Source: Oceanospirillaceae bacterium
GTDB lineage: Bacteria > Pseudomonadota > Gammaproteobacteria > Pseudomonadales > Balneatricaceae
NCBI GenBank assembly: GCA_013215445.1
Contig: JABSRA010000025.1
Location: 1 to 54,418, forward strand
Length of the DNA stretch: 54,418 bases
Reading direction: 5' to 3'
Shown here: one piece after another, positions 1 to 9,385 of the stretch
How positions within the stretch are numbered: the stretch's first letter is position 1
Layout: each line of letters opens with the position of its first letter
Made by a program: the position numbers and the translations under genes
Notes under the pieces: generated by a model
What the model was told of the DNA's origin: nothing
The model's input: only the letters and a program-made list of their open reading frames with translations
Databases searched by the model: none

Positions 1-39
1 TGACTGAGTAAAAAACTGCTTCATTTTCATTACCTCTAA

Positions 40-705
40 CTAATAATTAGAGGCGACAACTAGTCTGACACAGGGGGCAAATGGATAATATAAGATTAAT
101 CTCTGATACCAAATAAAATTGGGGTAGCGAGTTTTCAAGACGGCTACTTCTGCTCCTCCTTCAGAGACACCACGAGGAAAATAATCGCAGCGACCAGCGT
201 TTAATTGCTTGAAAATATTATCAAAAATCGGATTTCGGATCACCTGCAATCCAGCATTTTCCAGTATATCAGAATCGGGCCAGTGGGCTCCTTGGCAGGC
301 CTTGAAGAGCTTCAAATCTTGCAGGGTATTTATTTTTGAGAACATGCTGAGCTTGGACTTATCAATAATAAACTGGCGATAGCCTAACAACCCTTTTAAC
401 AGTGGGATCCTAATAGCTCTTAGCGTTCGCTCCCTCTCAATAGATGTACCTGCCCAATACACATCAATGCGCCTATTGTATTTCAACTCTACCAGGGCTC
501 GTCCCTGCTGCAGCGGCCGACTAAACTTTAGCGTAAAAGGACCGTACTGGTCACGCGTTTTTTCCAATGCCAGCGTTAACAAACCGATATAATAACCGTG
601 ACTGCCGTCAGATTTTGCTTGTGGGGGGATGGTTCTAACTTGTTCAACAGCCATGATGGAGCTAGAAAACATCAGCAGCACAATATACTTTTTAATATGT
701 CTCAT
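40..705 (-). CDS. Periplasmic substrate-binding-like protein, probably C-terminally truncated
   Basis: The protein has an N-terminal signal peptide (basic MRHIKKY, then a hydrophobic stretch ending near SSSIMA). The body resembles the solute-binding protein family 3 relatives often annotated as transporter substrate-binding or amino-acid-binding-like proteins. About 220 residues are present, whereas these proteins usually run to about 270-290. After the conserved-looking YYPFA segment the reading changes to unrelated residues and stops, so the C-terminal lobe closure is missing; a frameshift or recombination near position 75 is likely. The start at 705 is preferred over the ATG four codons upstream because GGGG lies 6 nt before it. 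No partner transporter is visible here. The ligand is unknown. Confidence 0.6.
   Translation of the reverse strand: MRHIKKYIVLLMFSSSIMAVEQVRTIPPQAKSDGSHGYYIGLLTLALEKTRDQYGPFTLKFSRPLQQGRALVELKYNRRIDVYWAGTSIERERTLRAIRIPLLKGLLGYRQFIIDKSKLSMFSKINTLQDLKLFKACQGAHWPDSDILENAGLQVIRNPIFDNIFKQLNAGRCDYFPRGVSEGGAEVAVLKTRYPNFIWYQRLILYYPFAPCVRLVVASNY
43..62. repeat. Small inverted repeat at the truncated gene end
   Basis: CTCTAA and TTAGAG face each other across a 7-nt A/T-rich loop just at the stop of the truncated binding-protein gene. It has no T-tract on either side, so it is only a weak terminator candidate. Confidence 0.3.
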
Positions 706-977
706 CGACCACCCCATCTAGCCAGATATGTATTCGAGAACTAACCATCAATTAAACATAACATACATAATAATTGAGAAAAGATAAACCTATGCGAGAC
801 GACAAAACACTGGCCTACACAAGCTGGGATTATTCATAGCCTATGGTATTTATTTCTAGAAAAAAAGTACTTACCTTTGAGGGGTATCGACAATAATTAA
901 GGCAGATTTTGATGATCTGGCGCGACGCGAAGCAGCTATTAAGCAACCTCAAAGCGCAGTTGATTAGCCATCCCACT

Positions 978-1500
978 AGCTTAAGCCCCATGTCGAGAGC
1001 GCTGATATCTGACCTTAATAGTGCGTAGTGTCCATTTAATGCCAACCACTGCTGATGACTGCCCTGCACCGGCGCCCATCAGCACTAGCTTATCGCATTT
1101 TCCCTGAAGCTAGCTTTATGCCGCTGGTCGAGAACACTGATACCTGACCTTAATAGTGCCTAGTGTCCGTTTAATGCCAACCACTGCTGATGACTGCTCT
1201 GCTCAATAATGGCACCGGCAGCACTCAGCAAGATATGATCGGCACCTTCCCTGGCTTTTATTTAAGCCGCTTGTCGAGAGCCCTGATATCTGACTTAATA
1301 GTGCGTAGTGTCCGTTTTTTTTGCGAACAACGGCTGATGACTGCCCGGTTCTATAATGACACGCGTCCATCAGCACTAGCGTTATGCCGCTTGTCGAGAG
1401 CGCTGATACCTCACTAGCTGTGCGTAGTGTCCGTTTAGCGCCAACAACTGCTGATGACTGCCCTGCTCAATAATGGTACCGGCGTCCATCAACACGATCT
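978..1500 (-). repeat. Tandem array of decayed copies of the 3' end of the fused ABC exporter gene
   Basis: The last ~120 bp of the ABC gene (encoding DAG...GSHQQLLALNGHYAQLVRYQRS and the stop) recur three more times downstream of its stop. The shared anchor GTCGAGA..GCTGATA occurs at 993, 1127, 1273 and 1393, giving unit lengths of about 134, 146 and 120 bp. The copy at 1393 is the intact gene end. The others share the blocks TAGTGTCC, CTGCTGATGACTGC and CACCGGC but carry substitutions, indels and early stops. One copy keeps GSHQQ.LALNGHYA in frame. They read as relics of successive tandem duplications of the gene's 3' end, not as a CRISPR or satellite, since unit lengths and spacers are irregular. 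Confidence 0.85.
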
Positions 1501-4500
1501 TATCGGCATCTTCAATGCTGGCCAGGCGATGCGCAATCACTAAGGTGGTGCGGTGCTTCATCAACTGTTGTAGCGCCCGGTGTACTGCCGCCTCGCTTAT
1601 CGAGTCCAAGTGGGAAGTGGCCTCATCTAAAATAAGAATCGGCGCATCGCGTAGAAAAGCCCTGGCGATAGATAGGCGCTGACGCTGACCACCGGATAAG
1701 GCAAAACCGCGCTCGCCGATTAAGGTCTCCAGCCCCGAGCTCTGTCTGCCAATAAAATCAGCTAACTGGGCCATTTCGATCGCCGCTAACAGTTCAGACT
1801 CGGTGGCATCGGGTTTAGCCATCAGTAAGTTATCGCGAATGCTGGCATTAAACAGATAGGTATCTTGGGCCACGATAGCCACGCAATGTCTAAAATGATC
1901 GAGCGGCATGTCTTTTATATCAACGCCTTCAATACTAATCATGCCCTGTTGAGGGTCCCAAAAGCGCATCAACAGATGCGCCAAGGTACTTTTACCCGCC
2001 CCTGAAGCTCCGACTAATGCGACTTTAGTACCCGCTTCAATGACTAAATCAACCTGCGATAATACCTGAGGTGACTCGCAGTGATAATTGAACGATAAAC
2101 CTTTGAACTCCACCTGCAGTGCCTTGCTAGTATTTAAGGCAAAGGCAGGGGTTAATTTACCGGTATCTGCCACGACCGGTTCTGTTTCTTCTACCTGCAT
2201 TAGCCTGCTAGTCGCCGCTAAGGTTTCTGACAGCTGTCTGCCGACATCGGCCACTTCAATAATCGGTAAAAAAGCCGCCACCGAGGCCAGTGCGATTAGC
2301 GGCAGGTAACCTGCGTCAAACACTCCGGCGCTCGCCAATGGCGTGGCAATCACCAACATCAATAGCGCCGCCGTTAGTGTGATAAATTCGACACTGACAC
2401 TCTGTAGTGCGCTGATCTTAAAAAAGCGATAGCGATGCACTTGGTGCTCGGCGATCAAGCCGGCAAAGGCAGCTCGGCGTTGCTCACTGGCCTGATAGTT
2501 AATTAACTGAGCGAGACCCTGCAGCGACTCCACGGTGTGCGCAGATAAACTGCCTAACATAACGCGTGCTCTGCCCGCGGCGCTGTCTAAGCCCTGGCGA
2601 AATAGCACTGGCATCAAAAACACCAACAATATAAAAGGCAACAGGGCTGCTGCTAATACCCACGAGAAGTTAGCCAGTAGTAACAACACCGAGCTAGGTA
2701 CTAAAATAGCGACGAATACCGGGGTGATAGTATGGGCAAAAAAGTATTCGACCATTTCTACGTCGTGGGTGGCCAGATTGATTAAATCGCCACTGCGGTG
2801 CCTGATCATAAAGGCCGGCGCCAAGCGTTCTAACTGAACAAACAACTTGATGCGCATCTGCGCTAGCATTCTAAAGGCCATGTCATGGGCTAACCAAGAC
2901 TCAAGCCAGTGTAAGAGCGCCGCTAATACGGCGCTGGAAATCAACAGCGCTAGCCAATGCTGGTAATCCTGCCCGTTTTTTACCGCAAACGCTGCCAGCG
3001 CGGAGAAGACACTCACCCCGATATAACTAAAGACCCGACACACCCCCAGCAAAAAGGTCGTGACTAAGCGGCCTTTCCAGTCGACAGCGAAAGATAACAA
3101 CATGCCGATCACCTGTCGCCAGCTGTGTTTATCCCCCTGAATAATGTTGCTTTGCGCATCAGCAGTCGACGCTTTGATGGATTTTACGCTCACCTCTTCG
3201 GACACTGCAAACTGGGGTTCATCCAGCGAGGGGGCAGTATCTAAGCTCTGCTGTTGTGCCAAATGCTGCGCCGACATTAACTGCGCATACTTACCCTTGG
3301 TCGCAAGTAACTCAGTATGACTGCCCATTTCGGCCACACGGCCTTTATCGAGTAACATGATTTGATCACAATCAATGATACTGGCGAGCCGATGCGCCAG
3401 TATCAGACAAGTGCGTCCACGCATCAGAGTATTGAGCGCCTGTTGAATCTGCGCCTCATTTTTGGCATCCACCGAGGAGAGCGCCTCGTCTAAAATAAGG
3501 ATAGGCGCATCGCGAAGTAGTGCTCTGGCAATTGATAATCGCTGCTGTTGTCCGCCCGATAACAACATTCCGCGCTCACCAATCACCGTGTCATAACCCT
3601 GATCAAGTTTAGTGATAAAAGTATCGGCATTGGCCGCCTTAGCCGCTGCTATCAGCGCTGCATCAGATACATGCTCGCAGCCCAAGGTTAAGTTGTCGCG
3701 GATAGAGCCATGGAATAAATAATTATCTTGTGATACGACCGAAAACTGCGCGCGCAGTTGCTCGAGTGGCATTTTTTGAATATCGACACCACCGATGCGA
3801 ATCACTCCCCCCTGCGGGTCGTAATAGCGCAACAGTAAATTTACGATCGTGGTTTTTCCGCCGCCGCTGCTGCCCACCACTCCGATACGCTGCCCCGACT
3901 TAATCGTAAAGCTCAAGTTATCGTGCACTAGTGGCGCACATTCAACCAAAGCTGCTGTGGTTTTGCGCTGATAACTAAAGCTAACCTGTTCAAAGCTAAT
4001 CGAGAGATCATCGCGGCTGAGCGCCTGAAACTCGCTCGCCCGATCGATTATCGTCGTTTTAGATTCCAGCACCGAAAATACTTGTGCCGCTGCCGCTTGG
4101 GCCAACATCCCCGCATGCATCAAAGAGCGCAATTCGCGCAGCGGCCTAAACACTTCGACACCGAGCAATAAGACTAATAACAATGCTTCAAATGACATCA
4201 GTCCGGCATCGACCCGATAGGCAGATAGCGCCAGTGCACTGGCTGCCCCCAAGGTAATACCAATATCGGTAATACCGCGGGCCAGCGCATTGGTGGCCAT
4301 CACCCACATGGTGCTTTGAAACAGATGATGGGCTTTTTCGGCCAGTTTAGAGGCACGCGCCTGGCTCTGACCAAAGGCTTTTAACGTGACCAAGCCCTGC
4401 AGCGAATCGAGAAATTCTGAGGCAAAGGCCTTATACGCCGTCGCTCGGTGCATCGACCTCTCGCTGTCAAAACGCTGGAAAACACTCGGGGCAAACAAGG

Positions 4501-5005
4501 TGAACAGCGCCGCCACCAATAACACCGTCGCCACTGGCAGATCTATTTGTGCCACCACTAAAAAGATCATCAGCGGAGTAATAGCCGCCACAAACAACTG
4601 CGGTAAGTAGCGCCCGAAGTATATCTCTAACTGCTCAACACCCTCCACTGCCGCATTGCTCATCTCACCACTGCGCTGCTGAGAAAAAAATGCCGGCCCC
4701 AAATCAATCATTTTATCAAACAGCGCGGTGCGCAATTTATGCTGTACTTTGGCGGCGGTGCGATGCGTTAACATCAATCGTTGATACTCCCAGAGCGAGT
4801 AACAAAGTAATACCGCCAAAGTCGCCAACACTAGAGGCATTGTCTCTGCCAAACTGGCGCCGTTAATGACTTTTGCAATCAGCAAACCCAGCAGTAATAG
4901 CCTGCCTATACCCAACATCGACCCCACCAGCCCCATCAATACGGATGCCAATATTTTAGGTCGCACTTGTTTGGTCAACGACCACAACTTCTGATTAAAA
5001 TACAT
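1382..5005 (-). CDS. Fused CydDC-like ABC exporter (TMD-NBD-TMD-NBD)
   Basis: A single 1207-residue chain carries two complete type-IV ABC exporter halves. The first membrane domain (about residues 10-310) has the CydD-like sequence LGPAFFSQQRSGEMSN and a YFGRYLPQ segment. NBD1 carries Walker A GSSGGGKTT, signature LSGGQQQRLSIARALL and Walker B ILILDEALSSVD. The second membrane domain and NBD2 follow, with GASGAGKST, LSGGQRQRLSIARAFL and ILILDEATSHLD. Both catalytic sites look intact. CydDC exports cysteine and glutathione or heme-linked cargo for cytochrome bd assembly; here the substrate is not proven. The start at 5005 is chosen because AGGAG lies 6 nt upstream and the protein then begins in the first membrane domain; an open frame runs 87 codons further upstream without support. 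Divergent from a LysR gene. Its 3' end is tandemly duplicated downstream. Confidence 0.85.
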   Translation of the reverse strand: MYFNQKLWSLTKQVRPKILASVLMGLVGSMLGIGRLLLLGLLIAKVINGASLAETMPLVLATLAVLLCYSLWEYQRLMLTHRTAAKVQHKLRTALFDKMIDLGPAFFSQQRSGEMSNAAVEGVEQLEIYFGRYLPQLFVAAITPLMIFLVVAQIDLPVATVLLVAALFTLFAPSVFQRFDSERSMHRATAYKAFASEFLDSLQGLVTLKAFGQSQARASKLAEKAHHLFQSTMWVMATNALARGITDIGITLGAASALALSAYRVDAGLMSFEALLLVLLLGVEVFRPLRELRSLMHAGMLAQAAAAQVFSVLESKTTIIDRASEFQALSRDDLSISFEQVSFSYQRKTTAALVECAPLVHDNLSFTIKSGQRIGVVGSSGGGKTTIVNLLLRYYDPQGGVIRIGGVDIQKMPLEQLRAQFSVVSQDNYLFHGSIRDNLTLGCEHVSDAALIAAAKAANADTFITKLDQGYDTVIGERGMLLSGGQQQRLSIARALLRDAPILILDEALSSVDAKNEAQIQQALNTLMRGRTCLILAHRLASIIDCDQIMLLDKGRVAEMGSHTELLATKGKYAQLMSAQHLAQQQSLDTAPSLDEPQFAVSEEVSVKSIKASTADAQSNIIQGDKHSWRQVIGMLLSFAVDWKGRLVTTFLLGVCRVFSYIGVSVFSALAAFAVKNGQDYQHWLALLISSAVLAALLHWLESWLAHDMAFRMLAQMRIKLFVQLERLAPAFMIRHRSGDLINLATHDVEMVEYFFAHTITPVFVAILVPSSVLLLLANFSWVLAAALLPFILLVFLMPVLFRQGLDSAAGRARVMLGSLSAHTVESLQGLAQLINYQASEQRRAAFAGLIAEHQVHRYRFFKISALQSVSVEFITLTAALLMLVIATPLASAGVFDAGYLPLIALASVAAFLPIIEVADVGRQLSETLAATSRLMQVEETEPVVADTGKLTPAFALNTSKALQVEFKGLSFNYHCESPQVLSQVDLVIEAGTKVALVGASGAGKSTLAHLLMRFWDPQQGMISIEGVDIKDMPLDHFRHCVAIVAQDTYLFNASIRDNLLMAKPDATESELLAAIEMAQLADFIGRQSSGLETLIGERGFALSGGQRQRLSIARAFLRDAPILILDEATSHLDSISEAAVHRALQQLMKHRTTLVIAHRLASIEDADKIVLMDAGTIIEQGSHQQLLALNGHYAQLVRYQRSRQAA

Positions 5006-5286
5006 TGCTACTCCTAGCCGCTCTTTTAGAGCATGAGTGATTAAATTTGATACAACTACTGGCTGGGAACAGTGCCCTTGATTTTCTTGCCCGAATATTA
5101 CCGACCCACACTCGCGCTTGAATAACTGACACCCCTGGCTGGGAATTTGTAGCTGAAGTATACAGGTCTGAGTTAATACTGCTTTGCTCAGCACTAAATC
5201 TAGCTTATAGTAAAAATATATGTATAGCGCTAAAGTATTATTAATAGCAGCCATACAAAATTGCATAAGCCACAGGGAGGCATTTG

Positions 5287-6186
5287 ATGAATTTTGCTTG
5301 GGACGATTTAAAAATATTTTTATCTATCTTCGAGGCAGGTACCTTATCGGCGGCCTCCAGAGCATTAAATATCAGCCAACCTACTGTTGGTAGGCGTTTG
5401 AAATCTTTAGAGCACAGCTTAGATACTCAACTTTTTGACCGCCTCCCCGATGGTTTAGTACTCACCACCCACGGTGAGCAATTATTACCATTGGCGCAAA
5501 ACATGCAGCGCGCTGCCAGTGCTGTCATTCGCCAGCAGGCAAGTTTTAGCACTCCGGTTAAAGGCAGTGTACGCATTTCAATGTACGAGCAAATTGCCCA
5601 GTTTGTGGTGCCTCATTTACCACAATTGCGACAAAAATGCCCCAACATTGAAATCGAAATATCCATCGCGCATACCGCCGCTAACCTGTCGCGGCGCGAG
5701 GCCGACATAATGATTCGAAAATGCGTCCCAGATCTACCAGATATCATCGCCAAACCACTAGGGCACTACCACTACGCAATTTATTCCGGTCGTGACTATC
5801 TACGCCAAAACCCAGCGGCAGCCACAGAGCGCAGATATCGTGAATGTGACTGGATTGGCTTTGACGATGAGCACGTCTATTTCAGCAGCCAGCGGTGGCT
5901 GCGTCAAAAACTGCAAGACAAATTACCGGTGATTCGCACCAATAACGGCGTCACTATTTTAGATGCCATGGTGCAAAATTGCGGTTTGGGGATATTACCC
6001 TGCTTTGTCGGCGATAGAGAACCACGCCTTGAAAAACTACAGACTATTGAAGATGAAAGCGCTAGTCTCTACCTACTGATTCACCAAGACTTGCGAAAAT
6101 CAGCCCTAGTGCGAATGATGATGAACGCGCTTATTGAAATGTTTCACGATCACCAAGAGTTATTCCACGGTCAGTCACACCAGTAG
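5287..6186 (+). CDS. LysR family transcriptional regulator
   Basis: A 299-residue LysR regulator. The N-terminal winged HTH (about residues 1-60) contains AASRALNISQPTVGRRLKSLE, and a periplasmic-binding-like effector domain fills the rest. GGGAGG lies 7 nt before the ATG at 5287; a TTG one codon earlier is too close to it. It faces the fused ABC exporter across a 281-bp gap, and LysR genes usually control the divergent neighbour, so the exporter is the likely target. The inducer cannot be read from the sequence. Confidence 0.85.
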   Translation: MNFAWDDLKIFLSIFEAGTLSAASRALNISQPTVGRRLKSLEHSLDTQLFDRLPDGLVLTTHGEQLLPLAQNMQRAASAVIRQQASFSTPVKGSVRISMYEQIAQFVVPHLPQLRQKCPNIEIEISIAHTAANLSRREADIMIRKCVPDLPDIIAKPLGHYHYAIYSGRDYLRQNPAAATERRYRECDWIGFDDEHVYFSSQRWLRQKLQDKLPVIRTNNGVTILDAMVQNCGLGILPCFVGDREPRLEKLQTIEDESASLYLLIHQDLRKSALVRMMMNALIEMFHDHQELFHGQSHQ

Positions 6187-6444
6187 TCATGGCTCTGCAA
6201 CTCTGTACAGCTAAGATCAAGCCCTTCGTGAGTGCTGCTGGCTCTCTCAATAATTTCAGGCGCTTAGCAGCAATTTCTGCGTAACCCTTAACAGCATGAT
6301 GAGTAGTTCAGCTAAGCCACCAAATCATTCGTAATAGCATCACTCTCGCTATTAACTTACACTGCCCTTAATAGTATAGTGTCTGAAAATTAAGCCTTTG
6401 GTATCAGACGGCTATTCGTACCTCCACTGTAGAATGAGATCCTC

Positions 6445-7878
6445 TTGTCAAATCAAATTAAATTTATGCTGTTATTGGGCAGTATTTTATCGCTTGGCTT
6501 TATAGCCACCAGCATGGTCGGTTATTTTGTCGCCCGAGATTCACTCACGCAACAGATCAGTACCGATACCTTGCCGCTGATTGGCGATAATATTTATTCT
6601 GAAATTCAGCGGGACCTGCTAAAACCTATTCTTATCTCCTCATTGATGGCCAACGATACCTTTTTAAAGGATTGGATCACTGCTGGTGAAGAGTCCCCCA
6701 CTAAAATAAGAAAGTATTTAGAAAACATCCAGTCGAGCTACGATACCGTCACTAGTTTTTTTATCTCTGACAAAACCTTGAATTATTATCACCCCAGTGG
6801 GATTTTAAAAACCATCGATAACAACTCGACGACAGATAGATGGTATTTTCAAGCAAAAGAGATGAGTGTCAGTCATCAACTGAATGTTGATTTCGACGCC
6901 TCTGCCGACAATTCTCTAACCGTCTTTATCAATTATAAAGTTATTGATGATAAAGGTGATTTTTTAGGTATTACCGGTGTCGGACTATCACTGTCGAAAG
7001 TGCAGGCAATTATTGAAGATTACCAGCAAAGGTACGACAGTGAGATTTTTTTCATCGATTTAAAGGGTGAGGTTACCCTGCGCGGACCGGCGTCGAGCAA
7101 ATCGCTTAATCTCGAGCAGGTCATCGACGGTAGCAGCATAAAGCAGCACATACTCAGTCAAAAAAGCGCCTCTTTCAGCTACCGAAAAGACCTGCATAAA
7201 ATCATGTTCGACAGCCGTTATGTAGAGGAGCTCCACTGGTACTTGATCATCAAAAGAAGCGATCAAAACCTCAATAACAGCCTCTTTGACTCCCTGTTGA
7301 TCAATCTGCTGATATCACTGTTAATTACTGTAGCGGTACTGGTTATTAGCTGGTTCACTTTGGGGGGCTACCAAAAGCGCTTGGAGATAATGGCCACTAC
7401 CGACAAACTCACCGGCCTCAACAACCGGCAAATGTTCGACCCTATTTTTGAGCAACTGTTTAATTACGCCACTCGCAACAATACTGATTTAGCCGCAGTG
7501 ATTATCGACATCGATAATTTTAAAGAGGTCAATGACCAATACGGCCACCCCTTCGGTGATAAAGTATTAATTGAAGTTGCCAGGCTAATGCAGCAGGCCA
7601 GCAGGAAGTCGGATGTACTGTGCCGTTGGGGTGGAGAGGAGTTTGTCATTTTAATGCCCAACTGTAATAGCGTCGAAGCGCTGGTTTTCACCCAGCAGCT
7701 ACAGAAAAAATTTGCCGAGCACTGCTTCGACATTGAACAGCATTCGATCAAGATCCAACTCAGCATGGGCCTCTCTCACAAAACCGCTGCTGACCAGCCC
7801 AGTAAATTAATTTTCCGTGCCGATCAGGCGCTTTTATCCGCCAAAAAATCGGGCAAGAACCGGATAGTCATTGGCTAG
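6445..7878 (+). CDS. Membrane diguanylate cyclase with extracytoplasmic dCache-like sensor
   Basis: The N-terminal membrane segment (about residues 7-30) is followed by a ~250-residue periplasmic sensor with a DRWYFQA motif typical of dCache domains. A second membrane helix spans about 284-306, and a GGDEF domain is C-terminal. The active-site motif is GGEEF (396-400), compatible with synthesis of cyclic di-GMP from two GTP. An RxxD inhibitory site (R387, D390) sits exactly five residues before it, so product inhibition is expected. The only in-frame start upstream of the membrane helix is TTG at 6445; ATG at 6466 is an alternative that shortens the N-terminus by seven residues. No clear SD. 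It stands alone, with no phosphodiesterase partner nearby. Confidence 0.85.
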   Translation: MSNQIKFMLLLGSILSLGFIATSMVGYFVARDSLTQQISTDTLPLIGDNIYSEIQRDLLKPILISSLMANDTFLKDWITAGEESPTKIRKYLENIQSSYDTVTSFFISDKTLNYYHPSGILKTIDNNSTTDRWYFQAKEMSVSHQLNVDFDASADNSLTVFINYKVIDDKGDFLGITGVGLSLSKVQAIIEDYQQRYDSEIFFIDLKGEVTLRGPASSKSLNLEQVIDGSSIKQHILSQKSASFSYRKDLHKIMFDSRYVEELHWYLIIKRSDQNLNNSLFDSLLINLLISLLITVAVLVISWFTLGGYQKRLEIMATTDKLTGLNNRQMFDPIFEQLFNYATRNNTDLAAVIIDIDNFKEVNDQYGHPFGDKVLIEVARLMQQASRKSDVLCRWGGEEFVILMPNCNSVEALVFTQQLQKKFAEHCFDIEQHSIKIQLSMGLSHKTAADQPSKLIFRADQALLSAKKSGKNRIVIG

Positions 7879-7986
7879 TATGCCCCTTGGCAAAATTTAA
7901 AGCCCTCTTGATCTAGCACCCCACATAATGCCCCATTGCCCACTGTCTCGTTGCAGCTTAAAACAGGGGCATAGGCACTTATAGCA

Positions 7987-8331
7987 CTATACTGTTGGCT
8001 CATCCATTTCATCTTCAAGCGTTTGAATTTGATGAATTATGGCGATGAACTTTTCGCCATAATCAGTAAAACTATACTCCACCCTCGGAGGAATTTCTGC
8101 AAACGAATGTTTCTTTAAAATCCCAAACTTAACATTCGTTTTTAAGCAGTCATTCAACACCTTGGTGCTCAAACCATCTACCTTTCTGACCATTTCACCA
8201 GGTCGGTTGATTTGATTAGAAATCAGTTCAAATACTGTCAGCGACCATTTACAACGAAAAATGGTTTCAATTAATCCCCCCGTTCTCCCCGCTGAATATA
8301 TTTTTATAACGCTCGTCTCAGGGCTCATCAT
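7987..8331 (-). CDS. HxlR family winged-helix regulator
   Basis: About 114 residues with the HxlR layout: a helix-turn-helix preceded by CKWSLTVFELI, then a recognition region LSTKVLNDCLKTN and the wing PPRVEYSFTDYGE. Many members repress adjacent oxidoreductase genes and respond to thiol or quinone electrophiles, sometimes through an N-terminal cysteine; the only cysteines here lie at the HTH and recognition region. The start is placed at the ATG-ATG pair (8331/8328) because AAGG precedes it by about 8 nt. Divergent from an SDR gene, with an inverted repeat between them, so it probably represses itself and the SDR. Confidence 0.85.
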   Translation of the reverse strand: MMSPETSVIKIYSAGRTGGLIETIFRCKWSLTVFELISNQINRPGEMVRKVDGLSTKVLNDCLKTNVKFGILKKHSFAEIPPRVEYSFTDYGEKFIAIIHQIQTLEDEMDEPTV

Positions 8332-8365
8332 AATTGTTACCTTAAAGTGCCTACCATACAAAAAA

Positions 8366-8396
8366 GTACCTACTTTTCAAATAGGTAGCTACTTAG
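8366..8396. promoter_or_regulatory. Putative HxlR operator
   Basis: ACCTA (8368-8372) and TAGGT (8382-8386) form an inverted repeat flanked by GTAC and GCTAC, in the 145-bp divergent region between the HxlR regulator and the SDR gene. HxlR proteins bind short dyads of this kind close to the promoter. Assigning it to this regulator rests on position. Confidence 0.5.
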
Positions 8397-8476
8397 TAAA
8401 TTGTTGTTACCAGACAGAGCAAGGACTGTATTGCTCTTTATTTCTATATTAATCTATAACCTCTTGGAGTCATATC

Positions 8477-9244
8477 ATGACACAGAAAAATAATGAAGTT
8501 GCATATATTGTTGGTGGTAGTAGCGGCATAGGCATGGCAACAGCGCAACTACTTTTAGAAAAGGGCATAAACGTCTGTATCATCGGTCGCTCACCAGCCC
8601 ATTTAGCCTCAGCAGAACATCAGCTTAAACATTTAGGAAACCTAGAAGTTTATCGAGCAGACTTATACCAAATTGATGATATGAAAGTGTTAGAGCAGAA
8701 AATTGAGCGAGAACCCCGCCACATCAAATACTTGGTGAATGCCGCGGGCTGTTTTATGCCCAAGGCATTCCTTGAGCATAACCATGCAGACTTTGATGTC
8801 TATCACGATTTAAATAAAGCATTATTCTTTATTACTCAAGCCGTGATTAAAAACATGCAGAAAAACAATTCGGGTTCAGTGGTAAACATTGGCTCTATGT
8901 GGGCAAAGCAAGCGATCAAAGCGACGCCTTCTTCCGCATATTCTATGGCAAAAGCAGGCATGCACGCCCTGACCCAACATCTTGCGATCGAGCTTGCCGA
9001 TAGTAATATCCGGGTCAATGCAGTCTCGCCTGCCGTGGTGCGCACCCCCGTTTATGAGAGTTTTATTGCTAAAGATCAGATTGATGCGACGCTGCGCACC
9101 TTTAATGCAATGCACCCATCAGGACGCATTGGCGAACCTTTAGATGTCGCTAACGTCATTTCATTTTTATTATCGCAGCAGAGCGCTTGGGTGACCGGTG
9201 CAATTTGGGATGTGGACGGCGGTGTAATGGCTGGCAGAACTTAA
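8477..9244 (+). CDS. Short-chain dehydrogenase/reductase (SDR)
   Basis: A classical SDR of 255 residues. The Rossmann glycine motif is GGSSGIG (13-19), NAAG occupies 88-91, and the catalytic residues are S140, Y155 and K159 in SSAYSMAK. The C-terminal tail [13 protein letters not shown] is the usual SDR ending. It probably oxidises or reduces a small alcohol, ketone or quinone with NAD(P)H; substrate unknown. GGAG lies 9 nt before the start. The divergent HxlR gene is its likely repressor, and such pairs commonly respond to reactive carbonyl or quinone stress. Confidence 0.9.
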   Translation: MTQKNNEVAYIVGGSSGIGMATAQLLLEKGINVCIIGRSPAHLASAEHQLKHLGNLEVYRADLYQIDDMKVLEQKIEREPRHIKYLVNAAGCFMPKAFLEHNHADFDVYHDLNKALFFITQAVIKNMQKNNSGSVVNIGSMWAKQAIKATPSSAYSMAKAGMHALTQHLAIELADSNIRVNAVSPAVVRTPVYESFIAKDQIDATLRTFNAMHPSGRIGEPLDVANVISFLLSQQSAWVTGAIWDVDGGVMAGRT

Positions 9245-9282
9245 CCATGCCCATCGCTGTGGGAAAAAACATAACATAAACC

Positions 9283-9336
9283 TGCCCCATTGATTAAATC
9301 ACCCTAAATACGGGGACTGTATTAATCAGAGGGGCA
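9283..9336. repeat. Inverted repeat between convergent genes (REP-like or terminator)
   Basis: TGCCCCATTGATTAA (9283-9297) pairs with TTAATCAGAGGGGCA (9322-9336) at 13 of 15 positions, around a 24-nt loop containing CGGGGACTGTATTAA. It lies between the SDR gene and the convergent DUF2161 gene. There is no flanking T-tract, so a pure terminator role is uncertain. The loop wording recalls REP sequences linked to RAYT transposases, from memory only. Confidence 0.55.
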
Positions 9337-9385
9337 ACTAACCATTAACTTATATCTCTATATTCATTCATCATGAACCGATGAG

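Noticed and set aside
830-1069. 79-codon minus-strand frame
   Set aside because: It only reads through one decayed repeat of the ABC gene end (GSHQQ.LALNGHYA) and then unrelated sequence; not an independent gene.
1190-1417. 75-codon plus-strand frame
   Set aside because: Antisense to the repeated gene-end copies; its apparent internal repetition is caused by those repeats.
978-1500. CRISPR array
   Set aside because: Units are 120-146 bp, diverged and derived from a coding gene; no short constant repeats with unique spacers and no cas genes.
7905-7920. CCCTCTTGATCTAG shared with the reverse strand near 43608
   Set aside because: A 14-bp match only; surrounding sequence is not alike, so chance is likely.
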